Of a stretch of 64,000 nt of DNA, positions 32,968 through 42,315 are shown one piece after another (the stretch's first letter is position 1; each line of letters starts with the position of its first letter). The stretch is from Sarocladium kiliense (Eukaryota; Ascomycota; Sordariomycetes; Hypocreales; Sarocladiaceae). The stretch lies in contig JAUZTG010000029.1 in assembly GCA_030734395.1 (NCBI GenBank), positions 1,984,001 to 2,048,000 of the forward strand, read 5' to 3'. The notes beneath the pieces are model-generated. The model had not been told where the DNA came from. It searched no databases and was given only the letters and a program-made list of their open reading frames with translations. The position numbers were made by a program, and so were the translations under genes.

Positions 32968-33559
32968 AACTGTTCAACCATTCATGTAGTTGCGCTCCTG
33001 TGGCAACTATTAGGGCAAGTGAGTGCCATCAGCCGCGCAATGACACTTTATTCTTGTCTTCTTTCAGGAAAGACGAGGGGAAGGAAATAAGGCTAGTCGA
33101 TATCATCATAGCAGTCTTCCAGTCGTCTCATTGTATCGGAGAGTGGGAAATGGCAATTGCAAAAGCGTAAATGTACATACGGCCCAAAGAGCTGATCTCC
33201 AGATGTTTACCCCGAGGCTGCAGTATGTAGCACAGCCACTCTATAGGTATGTCCATATAATAATTGGATCAAGTATCAGGTCTACGTTAACTCTCGCTAG
33301 GATCGACAGTTGAATGTTTGTCTTCCTGCACAGGAAAAGCTCCCAATCAGTTCGCAAGTGATGCTCAAACAAAGCAGCACGCATGCCGCAGTCCAGCCAA
33401 CCCAAGCGAAGTTCTGCAACGCCGCGAGTAACATTTCTGAGTACGGCCCAAAGTTGCTCTATAAGTATTGGAATATTTGAGAGAACAACTTGTTAGTCGT
33501 TATACAACCATCTGTTGACGATAGATCGGCCTTAGCCCCCGATCCCAAGTCTCACTGAT

Positions 33560-33567
33560 TGACGTCA
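33560..33567. promoter_or_regulatory. Perfect CRE palindrome TGACGTCA
   Basis: Exact TGACGTCA 218 bases upstream of the small orphan gene at 33785. ATF/CREB-type bZIP factors such as Atf1 bind this site in fungal stress responses. Binding is inferred from the sequence only. Confidence 0.5.
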
Positions 33568-33629
33568 CCAAGACCATCTCCAACACGTTGCCCAGGAACT
33601 GACACCACCATTACAGAGGCACTTGCGTG

Positions 33630-33637
33630 TTTATAAG
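33630..33637 (+). promoter_or_regulatory. TATA-like box of the small orphan gene
   Basis: TTTATAAG about 150 bases upstream of the ATG at 33785 and 63 bases downstream of the CRE, the usual order for an inducible promoter. Confidence 0.45.
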
Positions 33638-33784
33638 TTTAGGTGATTGTACTCTTTCGCATTAGAGAAACGACTACATTCAGGCATTGCATCTCCCAGT
33701 CATCTCTCTGGCTTCCCGTATAGTAAACTACACGACGCTCAATCCAGTCTTGACACACGTCGCATCAACATATCAACAGCCACA

Positions 33785-34104
33785 ATGCCGAACCCCAATG
33801 AAGGCGGCGATCTTTTCGACATGGCCAAGGATGGCACGAAGAGTGAGGATACTCCCAAGAATATCAGAAATCCGTTGTATCATTATACTAACCACCCTCA
33901 GTTCCTCGCAATGCCGGAAAGCCAAGAGCTATCCCTTCTGTTCCGAACCCAGCCGACAAGGACGCACCTGCTCTCGACACTGCCAATGAGGTGACGACTG
34001 CGACGGGAGATGTTCTCCCGGAGTCTGTCTCTCAGAAGCCCAGTGGAAATGGCGGGAAGGAAGATGACTACCAGCCAGCTCCTAAAGGGGGACGGAATCA
34101 CTGA
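33785..34104 (+). CDS. Small disordered orphan protein, 86 residues
   Basis: Not recognised. Exons 33785-33842 and 33902-34104 join across a 59-nt intron with GTGAGG donor, perfect TACTAAC branch and CTCAG acceptor. The predicted protein begins MPNPNEGGDLFDMAKDGTK, is rich in Pro, Asp, Gly, Ala and Lys, and ends PAPKGGRNH. It has no signal peptide, membrane segment or cysteine and is probably disordered. The canonical intron, phase continuity and a CRE/TATA promoter make a real gene likely. An unspliced reading gives a different 69-residue product. Confidence 0.6.
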
Positions 34105-35338
34105 TTTGGGTCAGGGTAGTCTTAAGGATTCCAAATTGTCAGGACGGATGGAAGGTCAATAGCGCACGGGGATTCAGCTGCCCACCAGGGGCCGAATGAT
34201 TTGAAGTTGGATATCACATGGGCGTTGACATGTCTTCAATAATTTACTACGGCTATGAATCGTCGCCCAAGCATAACAGGGGTGAAGTACTAGGCACGCC
34301 CCCCAGATCATCCTACGATCTAGAACACATTGATTTTCTGGGGTATCCAGTGAGGTTCGCACACGAGTGCCCTTCAGGGTCCATCGCACCCCCAGACGCA
34401 GCTTTTCTCTGGTACAGGCTTACACACATGGTACAGTAAGGCACAGCACGGCATCATCGTCATCCAGATGCGGGCCCACTACACCCATGTTCATCCTTTC
34501 CCACCTTGGCCAACGCACGACCCTAACTGACGTCTGTTTCTTCGACAAAGGATCATTCGATCTTCGTGGCGAAGTTGCCAAACCATGCTAAGCAATTGCT
34601 TCAGTTCCTCTTTTTCGTTCGGTGAGTAAGGTTGACTGCGCCATTCGCACCGCATTTAAGCCTCTCTCAGTTGGCGCGTGACACATCTCATCAAACTCAA
34701 GACATGCTGGGCCTGTTGTGTCGGTCAGAGTTGCATTAATGTCCCATCGAGTCCCCTCAGCTCAGGCACATTCACGTCTGCCTGGGAGGCTTAAATGGTT
34801 TTGATGGTGTGCAGCCCTCTGTTCGTCGAGTCCGATACGTCCGTATGCTGGAGCCTGGTCGAGGTGCACAACAGCCACAGGCACCATGGTTGACCAGACA
34901 GATGGTTCCGCCGTACTGCTGGTCATCTGGGTAATCCGCCAAGCTGAACCATGGATTGTTCCCGCGTGTTGGGCGGATCCTGTCCCACTGTGTTTGATGG
35001 AGACGGCAATTTGGTTTAGATCTTCACCGTAGGATCGTTCGAAGACGAAGGCGCTGTTCGCTAAAGCGTCCTATTACGTAGTGGCCTGCCAACCACCATC
35101 ACCCCCAGCCTGCACGATTTAGTTAGTAGGATTCAGAGCCTTGCTCGTTGGTGTAAGACGATCACCCATCCTTAGCCGCGGGGTCTGACCAGGTGCATAT
35201 TGTCAAGACATTGGCCTCTTTGTTCTGCTCCGCCCTTCTCTTTCCTTTCTTGTTCTCTTTTTCGCTCAATTGATTGCGAGATTACTGCTTTACGAGCGAA
35301 TGTGACTGATGGCCTAACAACGACAACTTCCCGACACC
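34105..35338. other. Intergenic region upstream of the sugar porter
   Basis: 1.23 kb between two plus-strand genes. Frames in it are short and feature-free. It presumably includes the 3' flank of the orphan gene and a regulated promoter for the transporter. The 100 bases before 35338 are CT-rich. Confidence 0.5.
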
Positions 35339-38036
35339 ATGGTTTCCCATCTACGGAGCCTATCAATACCACATCGCCTTTCTGCGCAGGCGCGGACAAG
35401 GCGGGCAAACGACAGGGCTGTTATCGAGAACCCACTCAGTAAGTCTAAATTCGATGGAGCGTGTTTGTGGGGGAGGCAGATGCGCTGACTTAGATCAGCT
35501 CACTACACTGATGAGGAACTTGAGGAGGATGTCAAGCGATTTGCGGAGGACTACCTACCCTCTGTCAACTATGATTCCTTACTGAGAGCAGCTTGGGTGG
35601 CTCGAGATATTCGGATCTACGATGAGGTAGCGAGGTCGAACGAGCCGCATGGCTTCCGAAATCTTCCCGTGCAACTTACGCCTGACGAGAAGAGAGCATT
35701 GAGGCGGGAGAAGGATGTACCATTCAGCGAAAAAGGAATGAGGATTGTCATTTTAACTGTTTCTCTTGCTGCTTTGCTGCAAGGTGAGTCGGCGGTCTTA
35801 ACGGGGAGCTGCACCGTATACTCATCTATGTAGGTTTCGTCCAGTCCTCATTCAATGGAGCAACCCTTTACAAGGCACAATGGGGCCTCAACGGGGACAC
35901 GAGCGAAGTATCCGCTGCCTCGGACGAATGGCAACTCGGCGCAACCAACGCCTCGCCGTGGTTTTTTGCCGCCTTCGTGGGCTGCCCTTTGGCTTTGCCC
36001 ATTAACTACTGGTACGGCCGAAGGGGTGGCCTCGCTATCGCAGCTTTTCTCATCTTCGCGAGCTCTTTGGCTTCGGTCTGGGCTGATACTTGGCCGAAGC
36101 TGTTCGGCATTCGGATCATCAATGGCATTGGTGTGTTCACACTATGGGCAAACTTGGGACGAGCGTGACTGACCATTTTGGTTGTAGGCATGGGTATCAA
36201 GGCAGTGAGCACACCCATCTTGGCCTCGGAGACTGCTGTCGGCTTCTGGAGAGGATCTTCAGTGCTGGCTTGGCAATTATGGTAGGTCCAACGAATTCGA
36301 GAGATCGATGTTCATCGTGCCTAGCAACTAACACCATCCAGGGTCGCATTTGGGATCATGCTGGGCTTCGCCTTCAACCTCATCTTTGCTCAAGCACCGA
36401 CCGGCAGCCAGACCTATCATTACATCAATGGTGCACCATTCGTCCCCTCACTTGTCCTGCTCGGCGTGGTTGTCTTCCTTTGCCCTGAATCTCCTCGTTA
36501 CCACCTCATGAAAGGCCCCAACTACAACCCCGAAAGAGCATTCCAGATCTTACGAAAGCTGAGGAACACTGAACTCCAGGCCTTGAGGGACATGTATGCT
36601 GTGTACAAGTCAATCGAGCAGGAATATATGGGCGACGTCATCGACAACTCGCATGCGAAGCTTTCACCAGGATTTTGGTGGGCGATTCGTGACTTCTTCA
36701 GGCAGTTCCGGCAGCTTTTCCAGCAGCGTCGCTTGTACAATGCGCTCATGTCTACTTCTACTGTCGCGCTCTCTCAGCAGCTCTGTGGTGGTGAGTATTG
36801 GTCTGGCGGCTGAGCGCGAGGGTCATGCTAACTGAACAGTCAATGTGATTGCGTTCTACTCTGGCACGCTCTTCAACAAAACGGGGGCAGATAAGACCCT
36901 TGCGATGGGGTACAGTCTCGCATTTGGTGAGCCGCAGAAGAGATTCCGAGAAGGATGACAAGTTCTAATCATTCTAGGCGCTATAAACTTCATCTTTTGT
37001 TTGCCAGCGATCAAGAGTATCGATACCCTGGGCCGAAGGAAATGGCTTCTGATGACTCTTCCTCTGATGTCCTTGTCAATGCTGGGTGGAGCTTTGTCGT
37101 TCCTGATCGATGGAGGCAGCGACTCCAGTGGCACGAGGACAGGCGTCGTTGCGTTCTTCCTTTTCAGTGAGATTCACACTGCCCTCAGATTTTCTGCATT
37201 CCGCTGACGCAACGCAGTGTTCGCCATCTTCTACTCACCTAGTTTGGGTCCGATCCCTTTCACACTGGCATCGGAAAGTTTCCCATTAACTCATCGTGAG
37301 GCTGTATGTCCATCATCGTACCCTTGTGTACCGGCAACCACTGACTCGAGGCAGGGCACCGCGTGGGCCGTGTCCATCAACCTTGGTGCTGCAGGCTTCC
37401 TTGCCATGTTCTACCCAAGGTACGGTTGAGCAATGCGCTTTTGACAACTCGTCTGACATGAGTTTTCTTTTTTAGGATTGCTATGAAAATGACTGATGCA
37501 GGATCACTCGGATTCTTCGCGTTCCTTAATATCGTAGCCTTTGTTCTTGTTTTCCTTCTCGTCGAGGAAACAAAACGACGCAGCCTGGAAGACCTCGATC
37601 TCGTTTTCGCCGTGTCGAAACGAAGATTCATCAGCTTCAACGTCCAAGAATATGGCCCGTGGTGGATCCGAAGACATATCCTCGGTCAGAGGAGGCCGCA
37701 GCCAGAGCTCTGTAAGTTGATGCTTATCGTATAACAAAGAAGCTCTCACCTTGCTAATTTTCCATAGATCATGACATGATCTGGGGCCCAATTGTGACCA
37801 AGGAGCACCATTTCCCATCTATTGGTGAGGATGAAGATGTCACGCCCCCTCCGCCGCCTGCACCTCAACAGACACAGGTACCAGCTGAGATGGAAATGCA
37901 CACAGCCTTTTACCAAGTGAACGAGCCCGAGAGGCCAGTTGAATTGCCAACGAATCCCCTTGCAAGCAATCCGTATCCCAACACTCGGCCAACGCCCCAA
38001 GATGACTACACAGATTCTTGTTCTAGGTACATCTAG
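35339..38036 (+). CDS. Sugar porter, major facilitator superfamily
   Basis: Plasma-membrane transporter of the MFS sugar porter family. Eleven exons: 35339-35438, 35499-35783, 35834-36130, 36188-36281, 36342-36790, 36840-36926, 36978-37166, 37218-37303, 37355-37419, 37476-37711 and 37768-38036, giving 718 residues. The long N-terminal arm (ENPLTHYTDEELEEDV, then SLLRAAWVARDIRIYDEV) and long C-terminal tail are typical of a filamentous-fungal clade often annotated as sugar or inositol transporter-like. Sugar porter signatures include YWYGRRGGL after helix 2, PESPRYHLMKG before the central loop, QQLCGGVNVIAFYS in helix 7, DTLGRRKW, and FLLVEETKRRSLEDLD. The tail carries a PPPPPAP stretch. The ten introns are unusual beside its neighbours. 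Substrate not predictable. Confidence 0.88.
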
Positions 38037-38678
38037 AAGAGGATAGTTGCTTGGACATGTTTTCTTTAAACGCGTGTTGCGGGGCGCAGATTGGCTATGA
38101 GCGTCATTGGAAGTTTACGATATATCCTGAAAGCAGCAGATATGGTTTTAGCACTTGCCAAAAGATATCCAAATGAACTTACACTTTAGCTATACCAGCG
38201 ACGTCGCCTGAAAAATTACTGTTTGTAGAAATAAGTCTGGTTGGAATATTGTGCTAGGCCAGTCCATTCGTCATCACGCCAAGGTGGTGAGATCATGGGC
38301 GCCAACTTGCAAGAGTGGGTTGCAAGGTGGATGGGCCCAAATATCCCGAAATGGCTCTGTAAAAATAATGTAGTCAAAATGTTCACGTCGCTGCAATTGC
38401 CGGATTCCGGGGGACAGAGGTATCAAAAGGATAGTTTATAGTGATCAAATGCGAATACGAAGACACTGGTCGGCTGACTGAGGCTCGAGACGACTGCAGC
38501 CAAGACAGTACGAGGTACTTGGGACGTCATTCGGACCCCGGACCAAGGACCGACTCGCCTGACAGCCAGCCTCGACTCGAGCCCACACCAAACGGCCATC
38601 CCCAAGCATACCCTCCCCCCCTTTCTCCTCCAACTACGCGACTGGAGCAAAGCCCGGGATCACCATCTATCGCTCGCA
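38037..38678. other. Intergenic region, promoter of the steryl glucosidase gene
   Basis: 642 bases. The last 150 bases are C-rich and likely the 5' leader. No gene seen. Confidence 0.45.
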
Positions 38679-40964
38679 ATGCCGTCTTCTTTCCGACTGG
38701 AGATCGAAAATGGACAGTTCCGAGACGGCCACGGTCGTCAGGTGATGCTGAGGGGTCTCAATGTGGCCGCCGACGCGAAGCTCCCCAGCGAGCCGAACCA
38801 GCCATCGCACATTCCCGACGACTTCTTCGACGGCGACAATGTCAAGTTCCATGCGCGGCCATTCTCAAAAGAAGACTCACATGTCCACTTTTCGAGGATC
38901 AAACGCTACGGCTTCAACACGATCCGATATGTCTTCACCTGGGAGGCGATCGAGGCTGCCGGGCCAGGGAAGTACGACGAGGAGTTCATCCAGCACACCA
39001 TCGAGATCCTGAGAATAGCGAAGTCCTATGGCTTCTATGTCTTTATGGACCCTCACCAGGATGTCTGGTCTCGCTTCACTGGCGGCTCGGGCGCACCTAT
39101 GTGGACGGTGTACGCCTGTGGTCTCAACCCCGAGAGTTTCGCTGCGACACAAGCTGCCATCGTACAGAACACGTACCCGGACCCAGACGACTTCCCCAAG
39201 ATGATTTGGTCGACCAACTACTACCGGTTGGCTGCCGCTACCATCTTCACGCTATTCTTTGCCGGCCGCGACTTCGCCCCCAAGTGCATCATTGATGGGA
39301 TGAATATCCAGGACTATTTGCAGTCACACTTCGTCAATGCATGCGCGCATCTAGCGAAACGTATTCACGAGGCAGGCGATCTGGAGGACGAGGTGGTAAT
39401 GGGCTGGGAGAGCATGAATGAACCCAATCGTGGTCTGACAGGCTATGAAGACCTGACGGTCATTCCAAAAGAGCACCCCCTCAAAAAGGGAACATGTCCG
39501 ACGATGTGGCAGACAATGTTGACGGGTATGGGACGGGCCTGTGAGGTGGATGTCTGGGAGATGGGTGGGCTCGGTCCTTACAAAACTGGGACGACCCTGA
39601 TCGACCCTCATGGTCAGATCGCATGGCTGCCCGCGGACTATAACGACACAAAATACGGTTGGAAGCGCGATGAAGACTGGAAGCTGGGTGAATGTATCTG
39701 GGCGCAACACGGTGTTTGGGATCCTTCCACGGACACTCTCCTTCAGAAGAACTACTTCTCCAAGGACCCCGAAGGCGCTCAGATCGATTACCCAAGGTTT
39801 ACGAACACCTACTTCATGGACTTTTGGAGGAGGTTCAGCAAGGCTTGCCGAGCACAACACAAGGACTGTATCATGCTCATGCAGTATCCTACGCTGGAGC
39901 TGCCTCCTGAGATCAAGGGCACCAAGGACGACGATCCTCGGCTGGTATTCACCCCACACTACTATGACGGTATCACGCTCATGACAAAACACTGGAATAG
40001 CACGTGGAACGTTGATGTGCTGGGTGTCTTGCGTGGCAGGTATCTGCACCCTGCATTCGCCATCAAGATCGGGGAGACTGCTATCCGCAATTGCTTGCGT
40101 GATCAACTGAAGTCGCTTCGGCAGGAGGGTATCGACAGGGCTGGGAACCATCCTTGCATCCTGACAGAATTTGGTATCCCTTACGACATGGATGACAAGA
40201 AGGCTTATAAGACTGGCGACTATTCAAGCCAGTCTGCGGCACTTGACGCAAACTACTTTGCTGTCGAGGGCGCAAACATCGAGGGCCACTGTCTGTGGGT
40301 CTATGCAGCCTACAACGACCATGCCCGGGGCGACCAATGGAATGGCGAAGACTTGTCTATTTACTCGGTCGACGACAAGCAGCCCCCTCTATCGGCTCTG
40401 CCACGTACGCTTACAAATTCCGGGTCTATGAGCGACTTGAACAAGCCTGCTATATCGAACAGAGACATTGGCGATGACAATCTCGTTACGCCTGGCAACC
40501 TACATCGCACACTCACGAACCAGTCTCTCAGCTCCATGCGGTCGACCAAGGACCCTGAGCTGACCAACTCCCCCGGTCTCCGTGCAGCAGAAGCATTCAT
40601 CCGTCCAACTCCCATAGTTGTGGCCGGTGACCTTGTCTCTTACGGGTTTGACATGCGCAAGTGCGCCTTTGCGCTCACAGTCCGTTCAGAGAAACCCGCT
40701 GCAGATGATGCCCCCACGATTCTGTTCCTACCTGACTACCATTTCCCCAAGGGTCACTGTGAAGTGGCAGTATCTTCTGGCAAGTGGGAGATCAGCTCAG
40801 ATGAAAGTGAAGGTGTGTTGTTACAGAGGCTGAGGTGGTGGCATTCGGAGGGTGAGCAGACTATTCAGGTGAATGGAATGGTGAGGAAGCATAACGAGCC
40901 GGTGGGGACGGAGGAGGATGCTGGGTACCTGGAGCAGTGCCAGAATAACTGCAGTGTGATGTGA
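38679..40964 (+). CDS. EGH1: Steryl-beta-glucosidase, glycoside hydrolase family 5 (subfamily 12 type)
   Basis: Hydrolyses ergosteryl-beta-glucoside and may act on other glucolipids; related to yeast Egh1 and Cryptococcus EGCrP2. Single exon, 761 residues, near the family length. The TIM-barrel catalytic acid is E248 in ESMNEPNRG and the nucleophile is E497 in LTEFGIPYD. Other family segments include MLRGLNVAADAKLP, MDPHQDVWSRFTGGSGAP, FTPHYYDGITLMTKHW and the closing WVYAAYNDHARGDQWNGEDL. A Ser/Asn-rich linker near residues 565-640 precedes a C-terminal beta domain. There is no signal peptide, in line with a cytosolic or peripheral membrane enzyme. The C-terminal QNNCSVM resembles a CaaX-like end (CSVM), which could be prenylated. 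Confidence 0.93.
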   Translation: MPSSFRLEIENGQFRDGHGRQVMLRGLNVAADAKLPSEPNQPSHIPDDFFDGDNVKFHARPFSKEDSHVHFSRIKRYGFNTIRYVFTWEAIEAAGPGKYDEEFIQHTIEILRIAKSYGFYVFMDPHQDVWSRFTGGSGAPMWTVYACGLNPESFAATQAAIVQNTYPDPDDFPKMIWSTNYYRLAAATIFTLFFAGRDFAPKCIIDGMNIQDYLQSHFVNACAHLAKRIHEAGDLEDEVVMGWESMNEPNRGLTGYEDLTVIPKEHPLKKGTCPTMWQTMLTGMGRACEVDVWEMGGLGPYKTGTTLIDPHGQIAWLPADYNDTKYGWKRDEDWKLGECIWAQHGVWDPSTDTLLQKNYFSKDPEGAQIDYPRFTNTYFMDFWRRFSKACRAQHKDCIMLMQYPTLELPPEIKGTKDDDPRLVFTPHYYDGITLMTKHWNSTWNVDVLGVLRGRYLHPAFAIKIGETAIRNCLRDQLKSLRQEGIDRAGNHPCILTEFGIPYDMDDKKAYKTGDYSSQSAALDANYFAVEGANIEGHCLWVYAAYNDHARGDQWNGEDLSIYSVDDKQPPLSALPRTLTNSGSMSDLNKPAISNRDIGDDNLVTPGNLHRTLTNQSLSSMRSTKDPELTNSPGLRAAEAFIRPTPIVVAGDLVSYGFDMRKCAFALTVRSEKPAADDAPTILFLPDYHFPKGHCEVAVSSGKWEISSDESEGVLLQRLRWWHSEGEQTIQVNGMVRKHNEPVGTEEDAGYLEQCQNNCSVM

Positions 40965-42315
40965 TGATGATGCCGGGTCTTATGTTAAGGGGTCGTTTGA
41001 GCACACATATACATAGGATTGGCGTTTTGGGGATCGTCACTTGTCAATGAACTCGCGTTTGCCTCATTACCCTACCTCTTCACTATTGCGAAATGCACCC
41101 CATCTATACTTCTGCCTCCCGCCATGACCTTGGGTCCCAGTTCGGTGCTTTCGGTAGCTGAGACATGCGTCGATGTCACGTCAGCGAGCGATGCAGTAAA
41201 GCATTCGGTGTGCCAGCCACCACGCATCTAGGGATGCTCTACCGGCGCTTCCCATTGGGCCGTTGGAAGGATCGTTGCTAGACGTTGGTTGGGTGCAGAT
41301 TACCATGATTCGCTGAGTGAGGGTGACCCCCCGCACTGCGTCCAGCAGTTAAGCGCCAGCCGCCGCCCAGGCGCAGAATTGGGTTGATAACTGATAGACA
41401 ACTCGTATATTCGTCAGGGCAGACGGCGATACGTCCGTACTAGTCTTTGAGACTTCGACGGTCCTTGTCGCACAGCCTGAGCTTCTATCAGCGATGAAAT
41501 AACATTCAATAGTACATGTCAAATATCAGCCAATGTCTAAAGATAGCATCAGCGGTCCAGGACCCCTTGTTGGCGTCCGGCCGCTGCAGTGCAGCCCGTC
41601 TACGGCCTAAAACGGTCTAGCGCCGGGTGTGTCTCTTTTGCAGTAGATTCGTCTGAATGCAGCTCTACGATTGGCTGCGACGCCTTCCTTCCCCCCACTT
41701 CTACCTGCTGGGCCCCGTTGCCCGTTGCCTTTCAACTGAGTCTCGCTTCGCTTCCACCTCAGACTCCACGTTCGAGGATCCCCCGAACTTCCAACGCCTT
41801 GCAACTTTGGGTGCATCGTCGCCTGCAGGTTCGTTTTGGTGGCTTTTGTTTTGATTACTGCAGCTCCTTGTAAGTACTGCGATGAAACTTTTCTCGATTT
41901 GGAGGCAGTGATTGTTGACTTCGTTACCCAGCTTCGGTGTAGCTTCGTCCATCAGGCACCGCCTCGTCAGCTGCTTTCCTTTGGCAACCCGATCCCAAGC
42001 CCCTGTCAACGATTTTCACGGCCTTGTCTCTCACCGAACCACGATACCCCGTCCTTGCCGAGAAACGCTTTGTCTTGCCGCGCGTCACCTTTTATATCGA
42101 TAACAAAGGAGCAACTGTCCTCTGAACGTAGCTGGCCGAGTTGTCGCAAACCACAGTCCTGTTCGACCGACACACCCACAGACCAATCGAACTCTACTGC
42201 TTCGCCGCCGAACAAGCTTCGATCGATGTCCTACGATATTTAGATCCCTTGCAAGCAGCTTCCTCTGGTCCCTCAAGGCACAGGTCGCTTCGCGCAAGCG
42301 GGCAGATAGCCCATC
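40965..42315. other. Intergenic region and long 5' leader of BCK1
   Basis: 1.35 kb. From about 41650 the sequence is CT-rich and looks like a transcribed leader. It contains an ATG-initiated frame of 65 codons (41657-41854) and a probable 5' UTR intron. No protein-coding gene of its own is supported. Confidence 0.5.
41870..41931 (+). other. Candidate 5' UTR intron of BCK1
   Basis: 62 nt with a GTAAGT donor, a TTGAC branch-like motif and a TACCCAG acceptor, in the CT-rich leader. Inferred from splice consensus only. Confidence 0.4.

Larger units (their letters stand above)
32968..33784. other. Intergenic region, promoter of the small orphan gene
   Basis: 817 bases with a CRE palindrome at 33560 and a TATA-like element near 33630 at its right end. 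No ORF with recognisable features. Confidence 0.5.

Noticed and set aside
39351..40151. 266-codon frame antisense to the steryl glucosidase
   Set aside because: Shadow frame; the plus strand encodes the conserved GH5 catalytic residues.
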